Origin: Chitinophagaceae bacterium DXS
GTDB taxonomy: Bacteria > Bacteroidota > Bacteroidia > Chitinophagales > Chitinophagaceae
DNA length: 64,000 nucleotides
Reading direction: 5' to 3'
NCBI GenBank assembly: GCA_030345135.1
Contig: CP128386.1
Coordinates: forward strand, 24,747 to 88,746
A program made the translations under genes and the position numbers. Below, in pieces: positions 8,704 through 17,880 of this stretch; within the stretch, counting starts at the first letter, position 1; each line of letters opens with the position of its first letter. The notes under the pieces are model-generated. The model made no database searches. It saw only the letters and a program-made list of their open reading frames with translations, and was not told the origin of the DNA.

Positions 8704-9626
8704 TAATTCTTTGTATCGATCGATTCAAGTATATTATAATAACTGATATACCTGTCTTCGGTTATTCTTCCTTCGGCAACCGCCTGTTTAACGGCGCAAC
8801 CCGGCTCATTAATGTGTAAACAATTATTAAATTGACAACTGGTTATCAATTTTTGCATTTCAGGGAAATAGTGAGAAAGTTCCTGGCGGGAAATATCCAC
8901 CAGGCCGAATTCTCTTATGCCGGGCGTGTCAATGATCTGGCCACCGCCCGGCAAATCAAACATTTCCGCAAATGTTGTTGTATGCATTCCTTTTCCGCTC
9001 CATCCGCTAACTTCTTTCGTCCGTAATTCAAGGCCGGGAAAAATTGCGTTAATAAATGTTGATTTTCCTACTCCGCTATGTCCGCTTAGTAATGTTACTT
9101 TATCCTGCAGCAATGTGATCAGTTCGTCAATTCCACGGTTTTCTGTCATGCTAACCAGCAGTATTTTATAGCCGATATCTGTGTACATCGCGTGCAATTT
9201 CTCATATTGTTCAAGCTCTTTTTTCCTGTAGATATCAGCTTTGTTAAATACAATTACGGCGGGTACATGAAAGGATTCCGCAGAAATAAGAAATCGGTCT
9301 ATAAACCCCTGCGAGGTTTTCGGTTCTTTCAAAGTAGCGAATAAAAGTGTCTGATCGAGATTTGATGCTACAATGTGATGCTGGTTCTTGTTGTGGGGAG
9401 ATACCCTCGCTATATAATTCTTACGGTCATAAATTTGTGTAATGATGACCGTTTTTTCAATTTCGTTCTCATGTTCAATCTCTACTTCGTCGCCCACTGC
9501 GATCGGGTTAGTGGATGTAATACCCTCTATCTTAAATATGCCTTTTATGCGGGCATTGTAAACAGTGCCGTCTTCGGTTTTGGTGATATACCAGCTTCCT
9601 GTTGATTTATAAACCAGTGCTCTCAT
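8700..9626 (-). CDS. rsgA: Ribosome small-subunit-dependent GTPase A
   Basis: Circularly permuted GTPase that checks late assembly of the 30S subunit. An N-terminal OB fold (about 1-70) is followed by the G domain in permuted order: NKAD (G4) at 128-131, then GHSGVGKS (P-loop, G1) at 182-189, then DTPG (G3) at 233-236. The C-terminal zinc knuckle is CxxxxCxHxxxxxC (C264, C269, H271, C277). The length of 308 residues is standard. The gene is convergent with, and overlaps by 4 bases, the 98-residue hypothetical gene. Confidence 0.97.
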   Translation of the reverse strand: MRALVYKSTGSWYITKTEDGTVYNARIKGIFKIEGITSTNPIAVGDEVEIEHENEIEKTVIITQIYDRKNYIARVSPHNKNQHHIVASNLDQTLLFATLKEPKTSQGFIDRFLISAESFHVPAVIVFNKADIYRKKELEQYEKLHAMYTDIGYKILLVSMTENRGIDELITLLQDKVTLLSGHSGVGKSTFINAIFPGLELRTKEVSGWSGKGMHTTTFAEMFDLPGGGQIIDTPGIREFGLVDISRQELSHYFPEMQKLITSCQFNNCLHINEPGCAVKQAVAEGRITEDRYISYYNILESIDTKNY

Positions 9627-9637
9627 TCAATTGTAAT

Positions 9638-9679
9638 GCTCAGGCTTTGGGCTCAGGCCTTTAAGCTTTCGGCTTTTAA
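9638..9679. repeat. Heptad array (CTTTNRG-like), six units
   Basis: Six 7-mers in one phase (CTTTGGG, CTCAGGC, CTTTAAG, CTTTCGG and variants) fill the gap between the BatA-like gene and rsgA. The array runs into the last codon of the BatA-like gene. Confidence 0.75.
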
Positions 9680-10683
9680 GGAAATTTTCTAAATACAGTA
9701 TAACGTAAAGTTATTTCAATAAGCAGGAAGAACAATGCTGCCGCAAGCCATGGTAAATATTTCTCTGTGTACCTGTTATGGGTCGAGATCTCTACCCTGG
9801 ACTTTTCCAATTGATTAATGCTGTTGTAAATTAACTGAAGTGCGGCCTTGTCTGTGGCATGAAAATATTCGCCGCCCGTTTGCTGGGCAAGGTCCTTTAA
9901 CAGCTTCTCATTAAATTCCAGCTTCTTGGTTTGCTGAACCGGTCCAAAAGGTGTGTTGGTTACTTCCTGTATTTCCTTTTCGGAACCCACACCGATCGTA
10001 TATACTTTTATCTTGAAAAGTCTGGCCATGTCCCGGGCAATATCGGGTGGAATGGTTCCTCCAAAATCAACACCATCTGTTAACAGCACAATTACTTTTG
10101 ATTTTGCTTTGCTTGACCTTAAACGGTCAACACTAGTCGCAAGCCCTGAGCCGATTGCCGTGCCTTCATCCTGCAAATAGCCGCTTTGTATATTTCTTAT
10201 TTGTGTAAGTACTGCATTGTGATCAGTTGTTATGGGGCACAATGTAAAACTTTGATTGCTGAATATGACTACGCCAATTTTATCGCCGGGTCTTTGTTGA
10301 ACAAACTGCGTGGCTACATCTTTCGACGCTTCCAGGCGATTCGGCTCAAAGTCGCGCTCCGTCATACTTCCGCTGATGTCAAAACAAAGCACCATGTCAA
10401 TTCCTTCACCTTCTGTCAATTCCTCGGTAAATTTCTGCTGTGGCCTGGCCAGTGCGATAATGAGACAGATGAGTGACAGGCATCTTAACACAAACGGAAA
10501 ATGCCGGAAAGTAAGTTTCAGGTTATTGGTGTTTCCGATAAAATGCGTTGTGGTAATGAGCATAGCGGCTTTACCCTTGTCGCCTCTGCGCAGGTATTCA
10601 AGTATAAGTATCGGGATGAGTAATAGCAATCCGAGCACCCATACATAAGCAAACTGAATATGTTTAAACCACTCTGTCAGCAT
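9676..10683 (-). CDS. batA: BatA-like von Willebrand factor A domain membrane protein
   Basis: A 335-residue inner-membrane protein with hydrophobic segments near residues 12-28 and 62-80, a VWA domain from about 95 to 270, and a final transmembrane segment near 308-328. The metal-ion-dependent adhesion site is intact (FDISGSMTERD, DxSxS at 102-106). In the aerotolerance (Bat) operons of Bacteroidota, BatA acts with a MoxR ATPase; its client is not established. It overlaps the upstream BatD-like gene by 20 bases, which implies translational coupling. It is the last gene of the operon; batB, batC and a full batD, which often follow, are absent. Confidence 0.85.
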   Translation of the reverse strand: MLTEWFKHIQFAYVWVLGLLLLIPILILEYLRRGDKGKAAMLITTTHFIGNTNNLKLTFRHFPFVLRCLSLICLIIALARPQQKFTEELTEGEGIDMVLCFDISGSMTERDFEPNRLEASKDVATQFVQQRPGDKIGVVIFSNQSFTLCPITTDHNAVLTQIRNIQSGYLQDEGTAIGSGLATSVDRLRSSKAKSKVIVLLTDGVDFGGTIPPDIARDMARLFKIKVYTIGVGSEKEIQEVTNTPFGPVQQTKKLEFNEKLLKDLAQQTGGEYFHATDKAALQLIYNSINQLEKSRVEISTHNRYTEKYLPWLAAALFFLLIEITLRYTVFRKFP

Positions 10684-11638
10684 TTACTTTCCTTTGGTTG
10701 TTATATATGAAATCTATTGTTTTTCTAACGATGCCAATCGCATTTGCTTCATCCTTCGGCGGTAAATATTTTGCAAATTTTACCGCAGATATTAACCTGG
10801 CCAGCTGAAAGAATTCTGTTCTTAGGCCAGTATCGGAAATCAGGTCCCTGGTGTGCATCATTACCTCATCCGTTGTGCTCTGCATCGTGTGGATATTTAG
10901 TTCGGCATCCAGGTACGTGCGATATATTTTGTCCAGCTGCAAGTAAAAGATATTGACTGGGTAATTGCTTTTTTCCAGTTCTTTCAGGGCTTCAATTGCC
11001 TGTTGATAGTTGGTGACCGGATCTTTTGGTTTTATTGCAACGGCCTTCGATTTTTTCTTTCTGAAAAGGAACCACCATAGGAGAAAAATTAGCAACAAGC
11101 CTCCTGCAATCAGCAAAATGATCAGCCATATATTGCTACGCGCCTGTACTTCCAGTATGTCTTTAATAGGGTGGTAATCTTTTAAAGAAGATACATCCAC
11201 CGGTAAAACTTCCAGTATAACAGGGGCGCTATGTAAAATTACCGGTTTGCCTGTCGGTTTATCTGCAAATGTGACACTGATGTCTGGCAGTTGCCATTTT
11301 CCTGAATCAAAGGAGGTGATGGTTATTTTCTGAACGTAAGTATTCAGACCGGAGATCATAGTCGAGTCGGTCTCTTCTCTTTTTACTACTTCAACATGAT
11401 TACCGGTGTCAGGAAGATTGGCCCATGTAACAAGTGTGGCGGATAAGGGATTGATGTCTTCAGCCTTAATGGTTAAAGTAACCTGTTCGCCTAACAGAAT
11501 TTTATCTCTGTCCAGGGAAGCGGAAAGTTTTTGGGCGGTTAAATTTTTTGAAGCCGAAAGACAAAGTAGTAATGCCAGCCCATAAATAACAGCCTTCAAC
11601 TTATGATAATCTGATCGTGGTCCTTTCGTGTGCTTCAT
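10664..11638 (-). CDS. BatD-like membrane protein
   Basis: A 324-residue protein with a signal-like hydrophobic stretch (about residues 16-36), a periplasmic beta-sandwich region, one strong transmembrane helix (about 170-190, LLIFLLWWFLFRKKK at its end) and a cytosolic helical tail. This layout, and its place between a DUF58 gene and a VWA gene, matches the short BatD/DUF4381-type proteins of MoxR operons. It overlaps both neighbours (4 bases with the DUF58 gene, 20 with the BatA-like gene). Function is inferred from context only. Confidence 0.7.
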   Translation of the reverse strand: MKHTKGPRSDYHKLKAVIYGLALLLCLSASKNLTAQKLSASLDRDKILLGEQVTLTIKAEDINPLSATLVTWANLPDTGNHVEVVKREETDSTMISGLNTYVQKITITSFDSGKWQLPDISVTFADKPTGKPVILHSAPVILEVLPVDVSSLKDYHPIKDILEVQARSNIWLIILLIAGGLLLIFLLWWFLFRKKKSKAVAIKPKDPVTNYQQAIEALKELEKSNYPVNIFYLQLDKIYRTYLDAELNIHTMQSTTDEVMMHTRDLISDTGLRTEFFQLARLISAVKFAKYLPPKDEANAIGIVRKTIDFIYNNQRKVNADRVV

Positions 11639-12504
11639 GCCCTTCTGATGAAAAATTCCTGTAAAGCTTTAACATAATCCTGGCCAGTGGCAACCTGTAT
11701 CAGATCTGCGCCGGCTGATCTGAATGTAGTTTTTGCATCGTCCAGTATTTTATGAAATTGCTGGTTGTATAAATGCCGGGTATAAGTATCATTGGTATTC
11801 AGCCATTTTGTTTTGCCGGTCTCTGCGTCTTTTACCTGGATAAGTCCAACCTGAGGAAGCTCCTGATCACGCTTGTCATAGACCTGCACACCAATTACGT
11901 CATGCCGTTTTGCCGCCACCCGTAAGATCTCCCTATAACCTGCATCGGCAAAATCACTCAGAATAAAAACAATGCTTTTATGCCTGGAAGTATTATTCAG
12001 AAACTGCAGGGCTTTGACAATATCTGTCTGTGCGGAGTGAGGTTTAAAAGAGAGTAACTCCCTAACCATATACAGCACATGATCGCGACCTTTTTTGGCA
12101 GGAATGTATTTTTCAACTTTTTCGCTGAAAAAGATCAACCCGGCCTTATCGTTATTGCTGATAGCAGAGAATGCAAGCACTGCGCAAATCTCAGTTATCA
12201 GGTCTTTTTTTGTTTGACGGAATGTTCCAAACAAACTACTTGCGCTCATGTCTACCAGCAGATAAACACTCAGTTCACGTTCTTCTTCAAAAAGTTTGCT
12301 GTAAGTATGCCCCATGCGGGCAGAAACATTCCATTCAATAAATCTCACATCATCGCCAGCCTGGTATTCTCTTACTTCCTTAAAAGCCATGCCGCGCCCT
12401 TTAAAAGCAGTATGATACTCACCGGTAAAGAGGTGGTTGGTGAGTCGCTTGCTTTTAATTTCCAGTTCGCGAACCTTTTTTAATATGTCGGATGATTGCA
12501 ACAT
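11635..12504 (-). CDS. DUF58 domain protein of the MoxR/Bat operon
   Basis: A 289-residue soluble protein with the DUF58 signature FKEVREYQAGDDVRFIEWNV at about residues 41-60, followed by a degenerate VWA-like fold with LLVDMSASSLFGT. DUF58 proteins are always found beside MoxR ATPases and are thought to be their partners. It overlaps the BatD-like gene by 4 bases. It is separated from moxR by about 160 bases that consist largely of an inverted pair of heptad arrays. Confidence 0.9.
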   Translation of the reverse strand: MLQSSDILKKVRELEIKSKRLTNHLFTGEYHTAFKGRGMAFKEVREYQAGDDVRFIEWNVSARMGHTYSKLFEEERELSVYLLVDMSASSLFGTFRQTKKDLITEICAVLAFSAISNNDKAGLIFFSEKVEKYIPAKKGRDHVLYMVRELLSFKPHSAQTDIVKALQFLNNTSRHKSIVFILSDFADAGYREILRVAAKRHDVIGVQVYDKRDQELPQVGLIQVKDAETGKTKWLNTNDTYTRHLYNQQFHKILDDAKTTFRSAGADLIQVATGQDYVKALQEFFIRRA

Positions 12505-12508
12505 GAAT

Positions 12509-12668
12509 AAGTTATAAGTTGTACGTTTTAAGTTTTACGTTATAAGTTATACGTTGTACGTTGAATACAGCAGTATGTTGCAAATTGTAAGTTTTTAATA
12601 CAAATAAAGGAACTGTTTTTCCTTCTCCGCAAGAAACGTACAACGTATAACTTACAACGTACAACTCC
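12509..12668. repeat. Inverted heptad pair between moxR and DUF58 genes
   Basis: The left arm 12509-12564 is eight in-phase 7-mers of consensus AMGTTRT. The right arm 12634-12668 is five in-phase 7-mers of the reverse-complement form YAACGTA, and it reaches the moxR stop codon. The spacer of about 70 bases is AT-rich. The structure sits inside an apparent operon and could form a long hairpin in the transcript. Confidence 0.85.
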
Positions 12669-13666
12669 TAAGGAACATTAACGCTTGCCAGAATATTGTC
12701 GATGATCTGTTCGCTGGTAACATTTTCAGCTTCTGCTTCATATGTAAGTCCAATGCGATGGCGCATTACATCTTTACAAATTGCTTTTACATCATCAGGA
12801 ATAACGAACCCACGTTTTTCCATAAATGCATGGGCTTTGGCTGCAAGTGCAAGGTTGATGCTCGCACGTGGAGAACCGCCATAACTGATCATGCTTTTTA
12901 TTTTACCCAGGCCATAGTTATCCGGAAAACGTGTGGCAAAAACCAGGTCAACGATATATTGCTCAATCTTTTCGTCCATGTAAACCTGCCTCGTCAATTC
13001 GCGTCCTTTGGTAATTTCTTTTACACTTACAACGGGTTTTACCTCGGGTAACGTCAGATCCTGCACCTGCTGCCTGATGATCATTTGTTCTTCTTTTTTA
13101 TCCGGATACCCAACAATAACCTTCAGCATAAACCGGTCAACCTGCGCTTCAGGCAGGGGATAGGTTCCTTCCTGCTCCAGCGGGTTTTGTGTGGCAAGAA
13201 CCAAAAACGGATCATCCAGTTTAAAAGTGTCTTCACCTATTGTTACCTGTCTCTCCTGCATTGCCTCAAGCAAAGCACTCTGCACTTTTGCCGGAGCCCG
13301 GTTAATTTCATCTGCAAGAATAAAGTTCGCAAAAATCGGCCCCTTGCGAACCATAAATTCATTGCGTGGCTGATTGTATATCATTGTGCCCACCACATCG
13401 GCCGGTAACAGATCCGGCGTAAACTGTATACGGCTGAATTTAGCATCAACAGCCTGGGCGAGTGATTTGATGGTTAATGTTTTGGCCAGGCCGGGAACAC
13501 CTTCGAGCAACACGTGCCCGTTACTCAGCAATCCGATCAAAAGCCTGTCTACCATTGTGTTTTGGCCCACAATAACCTTTTTTAACTCCTCACGTATTAC
13601 CGTTACAAACGTTGCTGTATTGCTTATTTTTTCGTTCAGTTGTTTTATCTCTTCGCTGGTGAGCAT
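12668..13666 (-). CDS. MoxR-family AAA+ ATPase
   Basis: A 332-residue AAA+ ATPase with Walker A in GHVLLEGVPGLAKT and Walker B in FILADEINRAPAKVQ, followed by the sensor region FLVLATQNPLEQEGTYPLPE and a lid domain. MoxR proteins are chaperone-like ATPases that act with VWA proteins; here the DUF58 and BatA-like genes downstream are the expected partners. It is the first gene of the cluster on the minus strand. Its promoter should lie in the 522-base gap upstream, where I see no exact -7 consensus. Confidence 0.93.
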   Translation of the reverse strand: MLTSEEIKQLNEKISNTATFVTVIREELKKVIVGQNTMVDRLLIGLLSNGHVLLEGVPGLAKTLTIKSLAQAVDAKFSRIQFTPDLLPADVVGTMIYNQPRNEFMVRKGPIFANFILADEINRAPAKVQSALLEAMQERQVTIGEDTFKLDDPFLVLATQNPLEQEGTYPLPEAQVDRFMLKVIVGYPDKKEEQMIIRQQVQDLTLPEVKPVVSVKEITKGRELTRQVYMDEKIEQYIVDLVFATRFPDNYGLGKIKSMISYGGSPRASINLALAAKAHAFMEKRGFVIPDDVKAICKDVMRHRIGLTYEAEAENVTSEQIIDNILASVNVP

Positions 13667-13737
13667 GTTTTATCTGATTATGTCGTGAATGTACAAAGTA
13701 AAGAGCAGTGGCTGAAAAATCAAAACGGAAGTAGAGC

Positions 13738-14071
13738 AAAGCTTAAAGCTTAAAGCCCAAAGCCCAAAGCTTAAAGCCCAAAGCCTAAAACCCAATGCCT
13801 AAAGTTTAACGTCATTTAGTAAGAACATTTAAAACTCCAGCGAAGCTTGCTGTTTGTAGAAGATCCGAATTTAAATTGTCATCGGACTCCATCGAAGTTT
13901 CCTGTAACGCTTAACCGGTAGCTCTTAACGGAGCTTAAACGCGTTTATTTCTTATTTCTGCAAACAGGTGCTCATATGATGCAAGCCCGACGGATTGTTC
14001 TTGACTAAATGAGATGGGCCAAAAGTCCTTGACTTTAACCTTAATCCTTAAGCCTAAAACTCAAAACCACG
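13738..14071. repeat. Heptad arrays (AAAGCYY and AAnCCTT forms)
   Basis: The 522-base gap 13667-14188 has no gene. 13738-13807 is ten in-phase 7-mers of consensus AAAGCYY. 14023-14071 is seven further in-phase heptads with shifted consensus. Between them lies unremarkable AT-rich sequence. A third array, 14150-14184, is listed separately. Confidence 0.85.
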
Positions 14072-14100
14072 CTCTAATGAAGGCTTATAGCCAATAAAAA

Positions 14101-14130
14101 TGCCAAACGTCTGTTTCAAAACGTTTGGCA
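14101..14130 (-). terminator. Intrinsic terminator after lpxA
   Basis: A perfect 10-bp stem, TGCCAAACGT with ACGTTTGGCA, has a 10-base loop. It is flanked by an A run on the left (U tract for the minus strand) and an A-rich stretch on the right. It lies about 60 bases beyond the lpxA stop. Confidence 0.8.
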
Positions 14131-14149
14131 TAAAAAAAGTTCCTTTTCT

Positions 14150-14184
14150 GGTTTTAAGCTTTGAGCTTTAAGCTTTCAGCTTGC
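14150..14184. repeat. Heptad array (AGCTTTR), five units
   Basis: Five in-phase 7-mers directly after the lpxA stop codon. They are the reverse-complement form of the array at 13738-13807, so the two could pair across about 340 bases. Confidence 0.8.
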
Positions 14185-14188
14185 CTCT

Positions 14189-14986
14189 CTAATCTTCTTC
14201 AACACTTCCTTTAGCATAGCGTTTGATAACACCACGGCCACTCTCACGAATGAACGTGATGATCTCATCTCTTTCATCACTTGCTGTAAACTCTTCCTCA
14301 ATAAATTCCAGTGCCTGGCTTATGTTCAGGTTTTTGGTGTAAATGATGCGGTAGATGTCAAGGATATGATTGATCTTATCCAGTGTAAATCCTCTGCGTT
14401 TTAATCCTACACTATTAACACCTCCATAACTAAGTGGCGTACGAACTGCTTTAATGTAAGGAGGTACATCTTTGCTAACAAGGCTGCCACCGGCAATATA
14501 AGAGTGCTGACCAATATGAACAAACTGGTGAACAGCACAAACGCCTGCAATAATAGCCCAGTCGCCCATTATTACGTGACCTGCCATTTGAGAGTTGTTA
14601 CTCATAATGCAGTTGTCGCCAATAACACAATCGTGCCCGATATGGCTGTAAGCCATAATGAGACAATTGTTACCAACTTTGGTTTTATACCTGTCAACGG
14701 TACCGCGGTTTATGGTAACAAATTCACGGACTGTTGTATTGTCTCCAATTTCAACGTAAGTTTTTTCACCGTTAAACTTCAGATCCTGCGGAATAGCTCC
14801 CAAAACTGCGCCTGGAAAAATGCGGCAGTTTTTACCGATCCTTGTGCCTTCCATTATTGTAACATTACTGCCAATCCAGGTGCCCTCGCCTATCTCTACG
14901 TCCTGATGTATTACAGTAAACGGATCGAGCTTAACATTCGTGGCCAGCTTTGCATTGGGGTGAATATATGTATGGGGATGAATCAT
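14189..14986 (-). CDS. lpxA: UDP-N-acetylglucosamine acyltransferase
   Basis: First acyltransferase of lipid A synthesis; it moves a 3-hydroxyacyl chain from ACP to UDP-GlcNAc in the cytoplasm. The N-terminal two thirds is a left-handed beta-helix of hexapeptide repeats. The catalytic histidine is the second of AYSHIGHDC (about H118). The C-terminal helical domain begins near LKRRGFTLDKINHI. The length of 265 residues is normal. It is the last gene of the lpxD, lpxC-fabZ, lpxA order on the minus strand, followed by a terminator at 14101-14130. Confidence 0.96.
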   Translation of the reverse strand: MIHPHTYIHPNAKLATNVKLDPFTVIHQDVEIGEGTWIGSNVTIMEGTRIGKNCRIFPGAVLGAIPQDLKFNGEKTYVEIGDNTTVREFVTINRGTVDRYKTKVGNNCLIMAYSHIGHDCVIGDNCIMSNNSQMAGHVIMGDWAIIAGVCAVHQFVHIGQHSYIAGGSLVSKDVPPYIKAVRTPLSYGGVNSVGLKRRGFTLDKINHILDIYRIIYTKNLNISQALEFIEEEFTASDERDEIITFIRESGRGVIKRYAKGSVEED

Positions 14987-15034
14987 GCAATAATGTTATT
15001 ATTTGCTATTTGTTTTTTAGCGATGATAAAAAAT

Positions 15035-15061
15035 ATGCCGGAAGCATTTTTTTTCCGGCAT
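15035..15061 (-). terminator. Hairpin between lpxC-fabZ and lpxA
   Basis: A perfect 9-bp stem, ATGCCGGAA with TTCCGGCAT, has an A run on its left (U tract on the minus strand). It stands between two lpx genes, so it either ends the lpxC message or acts as a partial terminator that lowers lpxA expression. Confidence 0.65.
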
Positions 15062-15097
15062 GCAAAAATAAACTTATTCAAATAACTTAATAATGAT

Positions 15098-16504
15098 TTA
15101 ACTTCTCTTCACAACCTGGGCTACCAGGTCTGCTTCTGTTGCCACTTTGCCGCCAACATAAACAGTTCCTTTCATTTCGCAAATTCCGCGACGAACGGGT
15201 GCAGAAAGCTCCATTTTCAGGATCATTGTGTCTCCCGGAACCACTTTTTGCTTGAATTTGCAATTATCTATTTTAAGAAAGTAAGTGTCATATTGTCCCT
15301 CAGGCATCGCATTAATACAAAGAATGCCACCGGTTTGCGCCAATGCTTCAATTTGTAAAACGCCTGGCATCACCGGGTTATTGGGAAAGTGGCCCTGGAA
15401 GAACCATTCATTCACAGTAACATTTTTTATGCCCACGATATGATTATCAGAAAGCTCGATAATCTTGTCTACCAGAAGGAATGGAAAACGGTGTGGTAAC
15501 GTTTTCTCAATATTTTCCTGGTTAAATACCGGCGGTAATGCCGGGTTATAAACAGGAACATCTTTAACGTGCTTATTCTTCTTAATATACTGTTTGATCT
15601 TTTTTGCAAACTCAACGTTGGTGCTGTGACCAGGTCTGTTTGCTATGATCCGTGCTTTAATTGGATAACCTATCAGGGCCAGGTCACCTACAATATCCAG
15701 TAATTTATGCCTTGCAGGTTCGTTAGGGAAACGCAGTTCAAGATTGTTCAGGTAGCCTTCGCTCTTAACTTCAATTTTATCGCGCTTGAAGATTTTTGCA
15801 AGACGTGACATCTCTTCCTGAGTTACCGGTTTATCAACTACTACGATCGCATTATTAATGTCGCCACCCTTAATCAGGTTATGCTCCATCAGCATTTCCA
15901 GCTCGTGCAAAAAGCAGAATGTACGGCATGGAGCTATTTCAGCTCTAAAGTCACGGATTGTTTTCAGACCTGCGTGTTGTGTGCCAAGGACGGGGCTGTT
16001 GAAATCGATCAGCGTCGTTATCTGGTAATCCACGGATGGGAGCGCCACCATTTCAACGCGTTTTGCTTCATCGTAATGGTAAATATTCTCATCCAGGCTG
16101 TACCATGCCTTTGCAGCTTCCTGTTCTACTACGCCAGCCTCTTCAATCAGCTCTATGAATGGTTCGGAGCTTCCATCCATAATCGGAATTTCAGGCCCGT
16201 TTAAAGAGATCAATACATTATCAATACCCATTCCAACCAATGCAGCCAGAAGATGTTCTACTGTGCTTACTTTGGCATCACCCACCTGCAAAGTTGTACC
16301 ACGGCTTGTATCGGTAACAAGATCGCAATCGGCCTTAATAACCGGCTTATTGGGCAGATCCACTCTTTGAAACTGAATACCAAAACCCGGGTTGGCTGGA
16401 TGCAGTGTCATATCTACAAGAATGCCGGTATGCAAACCAGTTCCGCTGATATTGGCTACAGCTCCCAACGTATGCTGCTTATCCGGATTGAAAGTTGCGT
16501 TCAT
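15098..16504 (-). CDS. lpxC-fabZ: Bifunctional LpxC deacetylase / FabZ dehydratase
   Basis: A 468-residue fusion. Residues about 1-300 are the zinc deacetylase LpxC, which commits UDP-3-O-acyl-GlcNAc to lipid A. Zinc-site motifs are visible: STVEHLLAAL, PARHKLLDIVGDLAL and the catalytic-histidine motif NRPGHSTN. Residues about 315-468 are FabZ, the 3-hydroxyacyl-ACP dehydratase of fatty acid synthesis, with LPHRFPFLLVDK and the active-site GHFPNNPVMPG followed by IEALAQ. The fusion is usual in Bacteroidota. It couples the two uses of 3-hydroxyacyl-ACP in one protein. A -7 box is seen at 16575-16582. Confidence 0.96.
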   Translation of the reverse strand: MNATFNPDKQHTLGAVANISGTGLHTGILVDMTLHPANPGFGIQFQRVDLPNKPVIKADCDLVTDTSRGTTLQVGDAKVSTVEHLLAALVGMGIDNVLISLNGPEIPIMDGSSEPFIELIEEAGVVEQEAAKAWYSLDENIYHYDEAKRVEMVALPSVDYQITTLIDFNSPVLGTQHAGLKTIRDFRAEIAPCRTFCFLHELEMLMEHNLIKGGDINNAIVVVDKPVTQEEMSRLAKIFKRDKIEVKSEGYLNNLELRFPNEPARHKLLDIVGDLALIGYPIKARIIANRPGHSTNVEFAKKIKQYIKKNKHVKDVPVYNPALPPVFNQENIEKTLPHRFPFLLVDKIIELSDNHIVGIKNVTVNEWFFQGHFPNNPVMPGVLQIEALAQTGGILCINAMPEGQYDTYFLKIDNCKFKQKVVPGDTMILKMELSAPVRRGICEMKGTVYVGGKVATEADLVAQVVKRS

Positions 16505-16574
16505 AAGTTAATTTTAAAACGTGATACCGCCGGAAATCATGGTTTGTTTATTATTCCGGCTTTGTCAGGGGTTG

Positions 16575-16582
16575 CAAAGGTA
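16575..16582 (-). promoter_or_regulatory. Putative lpxC-fabZ -7 promoter box
   Basis: The minus strand reads TACCTTTG (CAAAGGTA on plus), an exact TAnnTTTG match, 70 bases upstream of the lpxC ATG. No clear -33 element. If real, lpxC-fabZ is transcribed independently of lpxD, in agreement with the terminator-like hairpin after lpxD. Confidence 0.45.
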
Positions 16583-16674
16583 AGCATGAATGAGAAAAGG
16601 TAGTAACCGTGATGATGCGATTTTTGTAAATAAAGTCACAAATCATTCATTGTCAATATTCTGCAGCCAAATGA

Positions 16675-16709
16675 AAAATGGCCCATCAGGTGAACTAACA
16701 GGCCATTTT
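16675..16709 (-). terminator. Probable terminator after lpxD
   Basis: A 9-bp stem, AAAATGGCC (16675-16683) with GGCCATTTT (16701-16709), has a 17-base loop, 17 bases beyond the lpxD stop codon. A short U-rich end is formed by the A-rich left flank on the minus strand. Confidence 0.6.
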
Positions 16710-16725
16710 AAATATATTTAAAAAT

Positions 16726-17778
16726 CTAGATTCCTATTTTTTCAGCCATCAACTGTTGAATCAATTTTTCCAGTTCAGCTACCTTTTTTTCCAGCTCAGG
16801 TAGTTTACGGGTTATGGCCTGGCTACGCAAAGCGCTGGTGTAATCGTGCGCGGGTGAACCGGTTACAGCTGAATTTGGCATTTTTATAGATTTGCTGACA
16901 CCGCTCTGGGCATTGATTTTACTGCCATCGGCTATATGAATGTGTCCAACAATACCTGCCTGGCCACCAATCATTACATGATTACCCAGTTTAGTGCTTC
17001 CACTAACGCCTGCCTGAGCAGCTATAACGGTGTTGTTGCCCACTTCAACATTATGTGCTACCTGGATAAGATTATCCAGTTTTGCACCGGATTTTATCAG
17101 CGTTGAACCGATGGTGGCGCGATCTATTGTTGCATTGGAGCCTATCTCAACAAAATCTTCTATTACAACATTGCCAATCTGGGGCACTTTTTTATAAGAA
17201 CCGTCAGGCTGAGGTGCAAATCCAAATCCATCGCCGCCTATAACGGTTCCTGCATGAATGGTAACATTTTTACCAATCTTGCAATCGTGATAAATTTTTA
17301 CACCCGGATGAATAATTGAGTTATCGTCAATAGTAACGTTGTTGCCAACGAATGCTCCCGGAAAGATTTTTACATTATTTCCAATTGTTACATTGTCTCC
17401 CAAATAAGCAAATGCGCCGAGGAATACGTTTTCACCCAGTTTGGCTGAGGCTGAAACATAGCTTGGTTGCTGAATACCGGTTAATTGCTGTGTCATTAAT
17501 TCCTGGTACTTATTCAGTAAACCTGCAAAAGCACTGTAAGCATCAGGAACCCTTATTAGCGCGGCCTGTACCGGCTGTTTCAGTTCCAGGGATTCATTTA
17601 TAATTATTACTGACGCCTGTGTTGTGTATAAGTGCTCTTCGTATTTGGGGTTAGCCAGGAAGGCAAGCTGGCCAGCCTTTGCTTCTTCGATTTTTCCAAA
17701 AGAACCTACCAGGGCAGAAGCATCTCCTTCTACCTTTCCATCGATTAGCATGGCTATTTGCGCGGCGCTGAATTGCAT
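16726..17778 (-). CDS. lpxD: UDP-3-O-acylglucosamine N-acyltransferase
   Basis: Third acylation enzyme of lipid A synthesis; it adds a 3-hydroxyacyl chain to the 2-amino group. An N-terminal uridine-binding domain (about 1-105) precedes a long hexapeptide beta-helix and a C-terminal coiled helix ([18 protein letters not shown]). The expected active-site histidine lies in [11 protein letters not shown]. The length of 350 residues is typical. It is between the HD phosphohydrolase gene and lpxC-fabZ on the minus strand. Confidence 0.96.
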   Translation of the reverse strand: MQFSAAQIAMLIDGKVEGDASALVGSFGKIEEAKAGQLAFLANPKYEEHLYTTQASVIIINESLELKQPVQAALIRVPDAYSAFAGLLNKYQELMTQQLTGIQQPSYVSASAKLGENVFLGAFAYLGDNVTIGNNVKIFPGAFVGNNVTIDDNSIIHPGVKIYHDCKIGKNVTIHAGTVIGGDGFGFAPQPDGSYKKVPQIGNVVIEDFVEIGSNATIDRATIGSTLIKSGAKLDNLIQVAHNVEVGNNTVIAAQAGVSGSTKLGNHVMIGGQAGIVGHIHIADGSKINAQSGVSKSIKMPNSAVTGSPAHDYTSALRSQAITRKLPELEKKVAELEKLIQQLMAEKIGI

Positions 17779-17880
17779 ATATTGTTGTTAGATATGTATT
17801 TTTTATTAGTAGTTTAAGGCAAAAAAGTTGAGTTATACGCTGCTTTTTTGTTTAACGCCCGGCTATTTTAGCAAAACGCC

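Noticed and set aside
15098-16504. LpxC-FabZ fusion as a novel protein
   Set aside because: This fusion is standard in Bacteroidota.
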